Positions 15,534 to 23,495 of a stretch of 35,725 nt of DNA are shown here, piece by piece. A program made the translations under genes and the position numbers. Each line of letters begins with the position of its first letter. Position 1 is the first letter of the stretch. The notes beneath the pieces were generated by a model, which saw nothing but the letters and a program-made list of their open reading frames with translations, made no database searches and was not told the DNA's origin. Origin of the DNA: an uncultured Prevotella sp. (lineage in GTDB: Bacteria; Bacteroidota; Bacteroidia; Bacteroidales; Bacteroidaceae); contig CAAGPV010000063.1 in assembly GCA_900771975.1 (NCBI GenBank), forward strand, positions 1 to 35,725. The letters run 5' to 3'.

Positions 15534-15923
15534 ATGGAAAAGAAACATCTGACAGTGGTTTGTGCCGTGGTTTGCCTCAACGGGAAATATCTTTGCACCC
15601 AACGTGCACGCCAAGGTTTCAGCTATACAGCCGAGCATTGGGAGTTTCCCGGTGGCAAGGTGAAGGAAGGCGAAAGCGACCACGAGGCGTTGCTTCGCGA
15701 AATACACGAAGAAATGGACTGGGACATCTACGTGGGCAAGCAGCTCGCCACTGTGTGCTACGACTATCCCGACTTCACCATCACCCTAAGGGCCTACGAC
15801 TGCATGGCCCGCAATACTGACTACAAACTGTTGGAGCATCTCGATGCCAAATGGCTCACGCGAGAGCAGCTGCCCCAGTTGAAGTGGACTGAAGCCGACC
15901 GTCTTCTTGTCGAAAAACTCTGA
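15534..15923 (+). CDS. mutT: NUDIX hydrolase, MutT-like (8-oxo-dGTP diphosphatase)
   Basis: A 129-residue cytosolic Nudix enzyme. The Nudix box runs from Gly41 (GGKVKEGE, then LLREIHEEM) with the metal-binding REIHEE at 55-60. The final Gly of the consensus is Asp62. WEFPGGK before the box and a C-terminal WLTREQLPQLKWTEADRLLVEKL match MutT/NudG-type proteins that hydrolyse oxidised nucleotides such as 8-oxo-dGTP. Other pyrimidine substrates, as for NudG, are possible. It lies 45 nt upstream of a NAD-dependent DNA ligase gene on the same strand. The pair could be a small genome-maintenance operon. Confidence 0.85.
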   Translation: MEKKHLTVVCAVVCLNGKYLCTQRARQGFSYTAEHWEFPGGKVKEGESDHEALLREIHEEMDWDIYVGKQLATVCYDYPDFTITLRAYDCMARNTDYKLLEHLDAKWLTREQLPQLKWTEADRLLVEKL

Positions 15924-15968
15924 CCTTTCAGTTTTCAACCTTCCAGTTTTATCCATCCAACCATCATC

Positions 15969-17996
15969 ATGACCAACGACATATTGCACGAAATGGAAGC
16001 CCTTGTGGCAAAGCTCAACGAGGCTTCTGACGCCTATTATAACGGACGAGGCGAACTTATGACCGACTATGAGTGGGATGCGGCCTTCGACCGGCTGCGT
16101 TCGCTCGAACAAACTACCGGCACGGTGCTACCCGACTCGCCGACCCATAATGTCTCAGCTGACACCGTTGTCGGGCAAAAGGAAGCCCACGAGTATCCCG
16201 CCCTCTCGCTTGCAAAGACCAAGAGTGTGGCCGAGCTTGCTAAATGGGCAGAAGAACGACCTATATGGCTCAGTTGGAAACTCGACGGCCTCACCCTCGT
16301 GGTTACCTACGACCGTGGACGTCTCACCAAAGTGGTCACTCGTGGCAACGGTCATATAGGCACCAACATCACCCACCTTGCGCCTGCCATAGAAGGCATA
16401 CCGCCCCAGATAGCCTATCAAGGTCATTTGGTGGTACGTGGCGAAGCCGTCATCTCCTATCAGGACTTCGAACGTTTCAACATGGAAAGCGACGAAGAGT
16501 ATGCAAATCCCCGCAATCTTGCCTCTGGATCGCTGACGCTGAAAGATGTGGAAGAGGCCAAGCAGCGCCATCTCCACTGGATTCCTTTCACGCTGGTTCA
16601 CCTTGACGACGACATTCTCTCGTGGGGAGCACGCATGGACTGGCTCGACCATGAGGGTTTTACCACCGTGGAACGCGAACTCATTCCTCACCCCTCGACA
16701 GACAGTCTGCAAGCCGTTGTTGACCGTTGGACCGAAAAGGTCACCTCGCGAGCCATCGCCTACCCCGTAGACGGTCTGGTCATCGGCTACGACGACACCG
16801 CTTATGCACAAACAGGATCGGTCACCGGTCACCATGCCACTCGTGCGGGCTATGCCTTCAAGTGGCAGGACGAAGCCGCAGACACCGTGCTTGACCATAT
16901 AGAATGGTCGTGTGCCACCTCGCTCATCTCGCCCGTGGCAGTCTTCCAGCCTGTCGAGTTGGAAGGAACCACCGTGCGTCGAGCCAGCCTTTGCAACATC
17001 TCGGAGTGTGAGCGCCTGGGCATTGGAGGGCAGGGTTCCCGACTGCGTGTGATAAAAGCCAACAAAATCATTCCCAAGGTCATCAGTGTGACAGAGACTG
17101 TAGGGCCTTTTGCCATACCATCGGTCTGTCCTGTCTGCGGTGAACCTACTCGTGTGTGTGCCAGCGAAGCCACCGGCACCAAGACGTTGCGTTGTTCCAA
17201 CAGTAGCTGTCTGGCTAAACAGTTGCGCAAGTTTGCCCGTTTTGTCTCAAAAGAGGGCGTCAATATCGACGGAATGAGCGAGCAGACCGTGCTCAAGATG
17301 ATCAACTTGGGATGGCTGAAAGAGTATGCTGACTTCTTTCAGCTACGCTCTCGTCAACAGGCGCTTGCCGCTTTGGGCGGATTTGGTCAGCGTTCAGCCA
17401 CCAAACTCATGGCCGCCATCGACAAGGCCCGCACCGTCAAGGCCGAACAACTGCTTTATGCCCTGTCGATACCCCTGTGTGGCCACGATGTGTGCCACCG
17501 ACTGCTGAGCCACTACACCCTTGCCGAGCTCATGGAGCAAGCCGCTAACACCGCCGATACCGCCCTTTTTGCACACGTCCAGGGCATTGGCCCGGAGAAG
17601 AGCGCCCAGGTGGTAGGTTGGTTTCACGATGAACGCAACCACCAACAGGTGGTTCGCCTGCTGAATGAGATAAGTGTCAGCGAGGAAAACCCAGACGATC
17701 GCGGTACACGTTGTGACGGACTGACGTTTGTGGTGACTGGAGAAGTTCACCATTACAAGGGACGTAGCGCCCTGAAAGCCTACATAGAAAGTCAAGGAGG
17801 CAAGGTGGCTGGCAGCGTATCGGGCAAGACCAATTACCTTATTAATAACGATAACACCTCCACCAGTGCCAAGAATGTCAAGGCACGGCAGTTGGGTATA
17901 CCCGTCATCACCGAGGAGGAGTTTATTAGGCGCTTCGCTACAAGTGGTGAAGAGCCTGCAGCGAACAGCCACCAAGAAGGTGACCTGTTCGCCTAA
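15969..17996 (+). CDS. NAD-dependent DNA ligase, divergent LigA-type
   Basis: A 675-residue enzyme that seals nicks in duplex DNA using NAD+. Domains in order: Ia (about 5-70; YYNGRGELMTDYEWD), adenylation domain with catalytic Lys104 in WKLDG, TRGNGHIGTNIT and RGEAVIS, OB fold (about 315-375), four-Cys zinc finger (Cys387, Cys390, Cys409, Cys414), helix-hairpin-helix region, and C-terminal BRCT (about 600-670; GLTFVVTGEVHHYKGR). The domain set and length are those of LigA, but several motifs differ from usual housekeeping LigA. The segment before the adenylation site reads YPALSLAKTKSVAEL rather than the usual MLSLDN form, and Tyr of the Ia YD pair is Trp36. I suspect a secondary LigA paralogue. 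Whether another ligA exists cannot be seen here. Confidence 0.88.
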   Translation: MTNDILHEMEALVAKLNEASDAYYNGRGELMTDYEWDAAFDRLRSLEQTTGTVLPDSPTHNVSADTVVGQKEAHEYPALSLAKTKSVAELAKWAEERPIWLSWKLDGLTLVVTYDRGRLTKVVTRGNGHIGTNITHLAPAIEGIPPQIAYQGHLVVRGEAVISYQDFERFNMESDEEYANPRNLASGSLTLKDVEEAKQRHLHWIPFTLVHLDDDILSWGARMDWLDHEGFTTVERELIPHPSTDSLQAVVDRWTEKVTSRAIAYPVDGLVIGYDDTAYAQTGSVTGHHATRAGYAFKWQDEAADTVLDHIEWSCATSLISPVAVFQPVELEGTTVRRASLCNISECERLGIGGQGSRLRVIKANKIIPKVISVTETVGPFAIPSVCPVCGEPTRVCASEATGTKTLRCSNSSCLAKQLRKFARFVSKEGVNIDGMSEQTVLKMINLGWLKEYADFFQLRSRQQALAALGGFGQRSATKLMAAIDKARTVKAEQLLYALSIPLCGHDVCHRLLSHYTLAELMEQAANTADTALFAHVQGIGPEKSAQVVGWFHDERNHQQVVRLLNEISVSEENPDDRGTRCDGLTFVVTGEVHHYKGRSALKAYIESQGGKVAGSVSGKTNYLINNDNTSTSAKNVKARQLGIPVITEEEFIRRFATSGEEPAANSHQEGDLFA

Positions 17997-18011
17997 AGCT
18001 TGTCGTTAGAC

Positions 18012-18755
18012 TTAGAATGTCCATTTTGCTGCCACCGTGGGGATGGCATAGAAGCGGTTGTGTTCACCGCGGTCGTTCCATACAAAGTTGTTGCTCAGTT
18101 CCACTTCTGAGCCCACACTGAGGTTGATACCGTCCCAGCCCTTCAGCTTGTTTAGGTTGACCCAGAACTGAGGTTCGCTCTGTAGTATCCATTTACCGTT
18201 GACGTTGGGATCATACCACACATCGCAGTAGCCGTCGAAGGTAAGCAGTCCGCCAGCAAAGGTGGTGCTCCAAACCTCTGTAAGCTGCACACTATTGTAG
18301 GCATGAGCCTGATAATGGCGGTTCTTAAAGTAGTACTTGTAGAGCAGCTGCACGCTGAACGTCTTGTTGAAGTCTTTCGAATGCCAGTTCCAGGCGCCAC
18401 CAGCCAGTGCAGCGTGTTGGAAACGAGTAGCATTCCAGGTTTCTTCGTCCGACGAAAGACCACCGTTGTATTCTACGTGGGCAGCCCATTGCTTGTTTTT
18501 GGAGACGTTAAACTCGCGGCTAATCTCCCAATAGGTGCCTGCCACACCGTCGCGCTGATAGTCGAGGTCGATAAAGAGGAACGTGTTGCCCCAGCGGTCT
18601 GGTTTAAACATTTCCACGGTTGTGGTGACAGAAGGACGCTTGCCCAAGTCGTTGTAAAGTGAATGGCCCAAGTCATAATGCAACTGTACGTTCTGGGCCG
18701 AAGCGTAACTAAAAGCTGCCATCAAAGCGATGGCGAGGGAAAAAACTCTTTTCAT
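18012..18755 (-). CDS. DUF5020 family outer-membrane-like protein
   Basis: A 247-residue exported protein with a cleavable signal peptide (MKRVFSLAIALMAAFSYASAQ, cleavage after about residue 20). The rest is rich in alternating aromatic and polar strands (FLFIDLDYQRDG, FSVQLLYKYYF, TFAGGLLTFDGYCDVWY) and ends in Trp-Thr-Phe. That pattern fits an outer-membrane beta-barrel of about 12 strands. I place it in DUF5020, which resembles the nucleoside channel Tsx, so nucleoside or small-solute passage is possible but unproven. It is a single gene, convergent with the ligase gene, with a full promoter at 18783-18814. Confidence 0.75.
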   Translation of the reverse strand: MKRVFSLAIALMAAFSYASAQNVQLHYDLGHSLYNDLGKRPSVTTTVEMFKPDRWGNTFLFIDLDYQRDGVAGTYWEISREFNVSKNKQWAAHVEYNGGLSSDEETWNATRFQHAALAGGAWNWHSKDFNKTFSVQLLYKYYFKNRHYQAHAYNSVQLTEVWSTTFAGGLLTFDGYCDVWYDPNVNGKWILQSEPQFWVNLNKLKGWDGINLSVGSEVELSNNFVWNDRGEHNRFYAIPTVAAKWTF

Positions 18756-18782
18756 AATTCCATTTTTTCAGTAAATTGGCTG

Positions 18783-18814
18783 CAAAGTTAAGTCTTTTTT
18801 TAAATATTGACAAA
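18783..18814 (-). promoter_or_regulatory. Promoter of the DUF5020 gene
   Basis: Minus strand TTTG (18811-18814), 20-bp spacer, TAACTTTG (18783-18790), 27 nt before the start codon. Confidence 0.8.
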
Positions 18815-18855
18815 TATTTTCAACATCTTAACGGCGTCAATTCGATTTTTATCCA

Positions 18856-18863
18856 TATCTTTG
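18856..18863 (+). promoter_or_regulatory. -7 box of trmD
   Basis: TATCTTTG ends only 8 nt before ATG 18872, so the mRNA should have almost no leader. The -33 region lacks a clear TTTG. Confidence 0.55.
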
Positions 18864-18871
18864 CAATCATT

Positions 18872-19558
18872 ATGCGAATAGATATTATCACCGTTCTGCC
18901 CGAAATGCTGGAAGGATTTGTCCACGAATCAATACTTGCAAGGGCCCAGAAGAAAGGCTTGGCAGAAATCTGTCTGCACAACCTTCGCGATTATACGCTC
19001 GACAAGTGGCGCCGCGTTGATGACTATCCTTTTGGCGGACAAGCCGGCATGGTGATGCAGATAGAGCCCATCGACCGCTGCATCACAGCCTTGAAGGCCG
19101 AACGCAATTACGACGAAGTGATATTCACATCGCCCGACGGCGAACAATTCAATCAGAAGATAGCCAACGACCTCTCGTTGGGCGGCAACTTCATCATTCT
19201 TGCCGGTCACTATAAAGGCATCGACCAGCGTGTGCGCGACCACCTCATCACCCGCGAAATCAGCGTGGGCGACTATGTGCTTACGGGTGGAGAGTTGCCC
19301 GCTGCCATCATTGCCGATGCGGTGGTAAGGCTTGTTCCAGGCGTCATCAGTGACGACCAAAGTGCTCTTTCCGACTGTTTTCAGGACGACTTATTGGCAG
19401 CGCCCATCTATACCCGTCCGCGAGAATATAAAGGATGGGGTGTGCCCGAGGTGTTGCTCAGCGGCAATGAGGCCAAGATACGCCAATGGGAGCTCGACCA
19501 GGCCATGGAACGCACCCGCCGTCTGCGCCCCGACTTGCTGAAAAACATCGACCAATAA
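18872..19558 (+). CDS. trmD: tRNA (guanine-N1)-methyltransferase TrmD
   Basis: A 228-residue SPOUT-class enzyme that methylates G37 of tRNAs reading CUN, CCN and CGG codons, preventing +1 frameshifts. Visible motifs are the N-terminal MRIDIITVLPEML, YPFGGQAGMVMQIEPI, LAGHYKGIDQRVRDH and EISVGDYVLTGGELPA. The last two belong to the knotted S-adenosylmethionine pocket. The frame is open upstream to 18776, but family alignment by eye and the position of the -7 box both require ATG 18872. Unlike in many bacteria it is not beside rpsP, rimM or rplS. Confidence 0.96.
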   Translation: MRIDIITVLPEMLEGFVHESILARAQKKGLAEICLHNLRDYTLDKWRRVDDYPFGGQAGMVMQIEPIDRCITALKAERNYDEVIFTSPDGEQFNQKIANDLSLGGNFIILAGHYKGIDQRVRDHLITREISVGDYVLTGGELPAAIIADAVVRLVPGVISDDQSALSDCFQDDLLAAPIYTRPREYKGWGVPEVLLSGNEAKIRQWELDQAMERTRRLRPDLLKNIDQ

Positions 19559-19593
19559 ACAGAAGGTTGATCTGCTTCAATAGAATATATCAC

Positions 19594-19637
19594 CTTATAA
19601 ATAATAACAAATTACCCTATAAATAATAACCAATTAC
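19594..19637. repeat. Two tandem 22-bp AT-rich repeats
   Basis: TATAAATAATAAC occurs at 19596-19608 and again at 19618-19630, followed each time by (A/C)AATTAC, giving two 22-bp units with three differences. They lie directly upstream of the DUF805 gene and could be leader or operator repeats. Confidence 0.6.
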
Positions 19638-19645
19638 TTAAAATA

Positions 19646-20185
19646 ATGGAAAAACTACCCACATTAACCTTCTCTCAGGCCCTCACAACAGCCAAGAGTC
19701 GACTTTTGAGCTTTAACGGACGTAGTCGTCGTTCAGAGTTCTGGTATTGCTATTTGGCCGCTTATCTCGTAAGCCTTGTAGCCAGCTTAATTCCTTTCAT
19801 TGGCTCTCCCATTAGCTGTATTGTAAGTCTTCTCATACTGCCGATAGCTTTTCGCCGTGTTCACGACTCTGGCCATTCTGGTTGGTGGATAGGTGGAGGC
19901 TTCATCCTCGGTTTTATCGCTTTGACGATTATCGGCGTTACGCTTGTATCAAATGCCAAAACAGGCAACATTGACTGGGAGGATGATGAGCGTATTATGC
20001 TGCTCATCGCCCAATCGTTCAAGTCGGTTCAAGTTATCATCGCCACCTTTATCTACATTGTATTCAGCATCATCCAGTTGGTCTTCCTGTGTCAGGACTC
20101 ACAGAAAGGGCCCAACCGCTATGGTGAAAGTCCGAAATATCCTAATGAAAAAGCTGGCTTACAGAGCACAGACACGTTGGAATAA
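19646..20185 (+). CDS. DUF805 family membrane protein
   Basis: A 179-residue protein with four likely membrane segments (about 35-52, 54-70, 83-105 and 130-152). Conserved DUF805 features are FNGRSRRSEFWYCYL before the first segment and FRRVHDSGHSGWW between the second and third. DUF805 proteins are small inner-membrane proteins of unknown function. The C-terminus carries the PNRYGESP motif usual for the family. The gene follows trmD by 87 nt, across an AT-rich tandem repeat, and ends with a strong terminator. I see no clear TAnnTTTG box of its own. Confidence 0.85.
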   Translation: MEKLPTLTFSQALTTAKSRLLSFNGRSRRSEFWYCYLAAYLVSLVASLIPFIGSPISCIVSLLILPIAFRRVHDSGHSGWWIGGGFILGFIALTIIGVTLVSNAKTGNIDWEDDERIMLLIAQSFKSVQVIIATFIYIVFSIIQLVFLCQDSQKGPNRYGESPKYPNEKAGLQSTDTLE

Positions 20186-20215
20186 GACCGAATATTTATT
20201 CAAGTCACCCATTAT

Positions 20216-20253
20216 AAAGGAGCGATTATTTGAGGATAATCGCTCCTTTTATT
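20216..20253 (+). terminator. Intrinsic terminator of the DUF805 gene
   Basis: A perfect 14-bp stem (AAAGGAGCGATTAT at 20216-20229 with 20236-20249), 6-nt loop, followed by TATTT after the stem's own terminal T run. Confidence 0.9.
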
Positions 20254-20337
20254 TAACGGAAACATCGGTCAAGTAGGACAAGATGGCCTTAAAAGGAAGT
20301 TTTTGCTTCTGCCAATTGACGTCCACACGCATAGATT

Positions 20338-20345
20338 TATCTTTG
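20338..20345 (+). promoter_or_regulatory. Possible upstream promoter in the pepP leader
   Basis: TATCTTTG with ATTG 19 bp upstream (20315-20318). It lies 132 nt before pepP. A T-rich run (20401-20416) after a weak hairpin follows about 60 nt later, so a short transcript is conceivable. Confidence 0.35.
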
Positions 20346-20441
20346 CAGAAAAGTAAAGAAGGATGAAATAAAACCCATTTAGAAAACCACATGCGCGTGT
20401 TCTTTTTTTTGTTTTTAGTCGTTCGTTTCGGCGAAAAGTCG

Positions 20442-20449
20442 TAACTTTG
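20442..20449 (+). promoter_or_regulatory. -7 box of the aminopeptidase P gene
   Basis: TAACTTTG, 28 nt before ATG 20478. The -33 match is weak. Confidence 0.55.
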
Positions 20450-20477
20450 TAGACAAACCATAACGAAGATTGTAAAG

Positions 20478-21878
20478 ATGTTCAGCAAAGAAACCTACGT
20501 CAACCGTCGCGCTGAGTTGCGCAAACTCGTAAAAGACGGTATCATCCTCTTGTTCGGCAACAACGAATCGCCGGCCAACTTCCCTGCAAACGGTTTCTAT
20601 CCATTCCGCCAGGACTCTTCTTTCCTCTACTATTTCGGGCAGCAACGCGACGGACTGGTAGGTGTGATTGATGTAGAGAGCGGCGAGGAGACCCTTGTGG
20701 GCAACGATATAGACATTGACGACATCGTATGGTATGGCTCGGTAGACGCTGTGAGCGACATGGCGGCCCAAGTGGGAGTGGCCCACTCAGCCCCTATGGC
20801 AGCACTTAACACTATCTGCACTACCGCCATGCGTCAACACCGACGCATCCACTTCCTGCCGCCCTACCGTGCAGACATAAAGATTCAGATCTTCGACCTG
20901 CTCGGCATCCATCCTAACCAGCAAAAGGAAAGCGCCTCGATGGACCTTATACGTGCCGTTGTGAAGATGCGTTCCACCAAGACAGCCGAGGAAATAGACG
21001 AGCTGGAGCGGGCCGCTGTCGTTGGCTACAAGATGCACACCACCGCCATGCGCCTCACCAAGCCCGGCGTTACCGAGAAGTTTGTCGGTGGACAAGTGGA
21101 CGGCATCGCCCATAGCTACGGTTCGATGGTGTCGTTTCCTACCATCTACTCGCAGCACGGAGAGATCATGCACGGCAACCCCTCGATGGCGGTGCTCGAA
21201 GCCGGACGCCTCGCCCTCTGTGATGCCGGTGCCGAAACCATGGAACACTACTGTTCGGACAACACGCGCACCATGCCCGTAAGCGGAAAGTTCACCCAAC
21301 GACAGAAAGAAATCTACGCTATCGTTGAGGCCTGCCACGACGAGACCCTCAAGTTGGCCCGTCCGGGTGTGAAATATGCCGATGTTCACTTTGCCGTCTG
21401 CCGCTTGATGTTTGACCGTCTGAAAGAGCTTGGCTTGGCCAAAGGCGACACCGATGCAGCTGTTGCAGCAGGCGCACATGCCATGTTCCTTCCCCACGGC
21501 TTGGGCCACATGATGGGAATGGACGTACACGACATGGAATCGCTCGACCAAATCAACGTGGGATTTGACGAAGAAACCCGTCCTAACCTCGAACAGTTTG
21601 GCACCAACTGTCTGCGCATGGGCCGCCGACTCGAAGAAGGCTTTGTCGTTACCGACGAACCGGGCATCTACTTCATTCCCGCCCTCATCGACGAATGGCG
21701 CGACAAAGGCCATTGCAAAGACTTCTTGTGTTACGACAAACTCGAGACCTACAAGGACTTCGGTGGCATACGCATAGAAGACGACGTGCTCATCACCCAT
21801 GACGGTTGTCGCTTCATCGGCAAAGACCGCATCCCCTACCACATCAATGACGTGGAAACATTTATGCAAAACAACTAA
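20478..21878 (+). CDS. pepP: Xaa-Pro aminopeptidase (aminopeptidase P, M24B)
   Basis: A 466-residue dinuclear metallopeptidase that removes an N-terminal residue preceding proline, probably in the cytosol because no signal peptide is seen. The N-terminal domain (about 1-160; SPANFPANGFYPFRQDSSFLYY) is typical of aminopeptidase P. The C-terminal pita-bread domain has all five metal ligands: Asp249 (LCDAGAE), Asp261 (SDNTRT), His344 (HGLGHMMG), Glu394 (TDEPGIYF) and Glu434 (GGIRIEDD). The secreted C1 peptidase gene follows after 51 nt on the same strand. A small hairpin at 21886-21907 lies between them and no terminator is seen, so they may be co-transcribed as a peptide-use pair. Confidence 0.95.
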   Translation: MFSKETYVNRRAELRKLVKDGIILLFGNNESPANFPANGFYPFRQDSSFLYYFGQQRDGLVGVIDVESGEETLVGNDIDIDDIVWYGSVDAVSDMAAQVGVAHSAPMAALNTICTTAMRQHRRIHFLPPYRADIKIQIFDLLGIHPNQQKESASMDLIRAVVKMRSTKTAEEIDELERAAVVGYKMHTTAMRLTKPGVTEKFVGGQVDGIAHSYGSMVSFPTIYSQHGEIMHGNPSMAVLEAGRLALCDAGAETMEHYCSDNTRTMPVSGKFTQRQKEIYAIVEACHDETLKLARPGVKYADVHFAVCRLMFDRLKELGLAKGDTDAAVAAGAHAMFLPHGLGHMMGMDVHDMESLDQINVGFDEETRPNLEQFGTNCLRMGRRLEEGFVVTDEPGIYFIPALIDEWRDKGHCKDFLCYDKLETYKDFGGIRIEDDVLITHDGCRFIGKDRIPYHINDVETFMQNN

Positions 21879-21929
21879 ATAAGCAGCCTGCCATAGCATG
21901 GATAGGCATAACTCATAACAAAATCAAGA

Positions 21930-23129
21930 ATGAAAAAACTCACAACACTTGCGCTCCTCGCCATCATCTGTTTGGGCGCCAGCGCACAAGAAGCAAAAAA
22001 AGAGAATCCTAACAAACCTGTCTTCACGGTTGTAAAGGAAAATCCTATCACAAGCATCAAGGACCAAAACCGTTCAGGAACGTGCTGGGACTACTCTACC
22101 CTGTCCTATTTTGAAGCCGAAATCCTCAAGAAAACCGGCAAGACCTACGACCTTTGCGAAAGCTTCGTAGCCAACAAAACCTATATGGACCGTGCCATTC
22201 AGGTGGTAAGATTGCACGGCGACTGCCAGTTTGCAGAAGGTGGCTCGGCCTATGATCCCCTCTACTGCATCCAGCATTACGGCATCTGCCCTGAAGACGC
22301 CATGCCTCTGCCAGGTACTCTCTACGGAGATTCGCTCAACAACTATAACGAATTCTTCTCGCTGCTCGAACCTTATGTAAACGCAGTGGCACGCAACAAG
22401 GCGGCAAAAATCTCTTCACAATGGAAGGTGGGATTGCAAGGCATCCTTGATGCTTACCTCGGCAAGTGTCCCGAAAGCTTCACCTATAAGGGCAAGACCT
22501 ACACTCCTAAAAGCTTTGCAGCAAGCCTTGGTCTCGACTGGAACGACTATGTAAGCATCACGTCCTATACCCACCACCCCTTCTGGACTGCTTTTCCAGT
22601 GGAAGTACAGGACAACTGGCGCAACCCCGGTTCGTGGAACGTTCCCATGGACGACATGATGCGCATCATCGACAACGCCGTTGAAAACGGATATACCATT
22701 GCTTGGGGCGGTGACGTCAGCGAAGACGGCTTCACACGTTCTGGACTGGCCTACATGATTGACGGCAAGAAGGCAGAAAGCCTTGCTGGCAGCGATATGG
22801 CAAAATGGCTCAAGCTCAGCAAAACCGAGAAGCGCAACCTCATAGACTCACTCGGCTGCAACGTACCAGAGGTTACTCCCACTCAAGAACAACGTCAAGA
22901 ACGCTTCGACAACTGGGAGCTTACCGACGACCACGGTATGCTTATCTTCGGCATCGCCAAAGACCAGAACGGCAAAGAATACTATATGGTGAAAAACTCA
23001 TGGGGCGAAGCGGGCGACTATAAAGGCATCTGGTATATGACCAAGAACTTTATTGCTGCCAACACTATGGACTTCATGGTGAACAAAAACGCTATTCCAA
23101 AAGACATCCGTAAGAAGCTCGGCATCTAA
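21930..23129 (+). CDS. Secreted C1 family peptidase (PepC / bleomycin hydrolase-like)
   Basis: A 399-residue papain-fold cysteine peptidase with a signal peptide (KKLTTLALLAIICLGASAQ, cleaved after about residue 20), so it acts outside the cytosol. The catalytic Cys52 lies in RSGTCWDYST, His335 in DDHGMLIFG and Asn356 in VKNSWG. The sequence follows aminopeptidase C and bleomycin hydrolase, but CWDYS replaces the common CWSFS. It ends in KLGI, where cytosolic relatives have a C-terminal arm placed in the active site. Aminopeptidase activity on peptides is the likely role; Bacteroidales often have such secreted homologues. A strong terminator follows at 23172-23208. Confidence 0.9.
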   Translation: MKKLTTLALLAIICLGASAQEAKKENPNKPVFTVVKENPITSIKDQNRSGTCWDYSTLSYFEAEILKKTGKTYDLCESFVANKTYMDRAIQVVRLHGDCQFAEGGSAYDPLYCIQHYGICPEDAMPLPGTLYGDSLNNYNEFFSLLEPYVNAVARNKAAKISSQWKVGLQGILDAYLGKCPESFTYKGKTYTPKSFAASLGLDWNDYVSITSYTHHPFWTAFPVEVQDNWRNPGSWNVPMDDMMRIIDNAVENGYTIAWGGDVSEDGFTRSGLAYMIDGKKAESLAGSDMAKWLKLSKTEKRNLIDSLGCNVPEVTPTQEQRQERFDNWELTDDHGMLIFGIAKDQNGKEYYMVKNSWGEAGDYKGIWYMTKNFIAANTMDFMVNKNAIPKDIRKKLGI

Positions 23130-23140
23130 GCCGGACACCC

Positions 23141-23162
23141 GTGTTTCACCATAGAGAAACAC
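23141..23162. repeat. Small inverted repeat after the C1 peptidase gene
   Basis: Arms GTGTTTC and GAAACAC are separated by 8 nt, 12-30 nt past the stop codon. The arms recall parS half-sites, but the spacing is wrong. A minor mRNA hairpin is the simplest reading. Confidence 0.3.
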
Positions 23163-23171
23163 TTACTCTAC

Positions 23172-23208
23172 AAAAGCGGCACTTTCTGTTTGTGAAAGTG
23201 CCGCTTTT
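23172..23208 (+). terminator. Strong terminator of the C1 peptidase gene
   Basis: A perfect 15-bp stem (AAAAGCGGCACTTTC at 23172-23186 with 23194-23208) has a 7-nt loop and ends in a TTTT run. Confidence 0.9.
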
Positions 23209-23243
23209 AGCGTCTAAAAAGGTTGTTTTTAAAAGCTAAAACA
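23205..23243. repeat. Intergenic palindromic repeat, copy 2
   Basis: TTTTAGCGTCTAAAA, then GTTT at 23225-23228 and GCTAAAACA at 23235-23243. This is the same 39-nt layout as 8469-8507. It abuts the 3' arm of the terminator. Confidence 0.55.
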
Positions 23244-23495
23244 AAGGTCGTTATCAACCATCTGACTATCAGATGGTTATACAAATAGTTTAAAGTGATG
23301 GAGAAAACTATAAAAAGCAACCGTTTTAACCTTCTTTCATACGTAAAAGCTTGCATTAGCCTGAAGATTGTTGTACCTTTGCCATAGACAGAAGAGAGAG
23401 CTCTTAGGTCGTTAAACATATTCAGGCAACGGGAAAGAACGGCACAAGCCCTTCTTCCCAAGATAACAATAACAAACATAAAAACAATCACTTCC
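23244..23495. other. Gene-free leader region with a hairpin and a promoter
   Basis: No gene is visible between 23130 and 23495. Besides the terminator and repeat it holds a perfect 10-bp inverted repeat with a 3-nt loop (AACCATCTGA at 23256-23265 with 23269-23278) and a promoter at 23350-23381. About 110 nt of untranslated leader follow. Confidence 0.5.
23350..23381 (+). promoter_or_regulatory. Promoter of the small RteC-like gene
   Basis: CTTG (23350-23353), 20-bp spacer, TACCTTTG (23374-23381). The core ATTGTTGTACCTTTGC is identical to the one at the M15 peptidase promoter 800 bp downstream. Confidence 0.65.

Noticed and set aside
20787..21899. 370-codon frame antisense to pepP
   Set aside because: It mirrors the aminopeptidase P gene, whose five metal ligands are intact. 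It has no promoter or recognisable domain.
23141..23162. TGTTTC...GAAACA as a second parS site
   Set aside because: The arms are 8 nt apart instead of 4 and the central CACGTG is absent, so ParB binding is unlikely.
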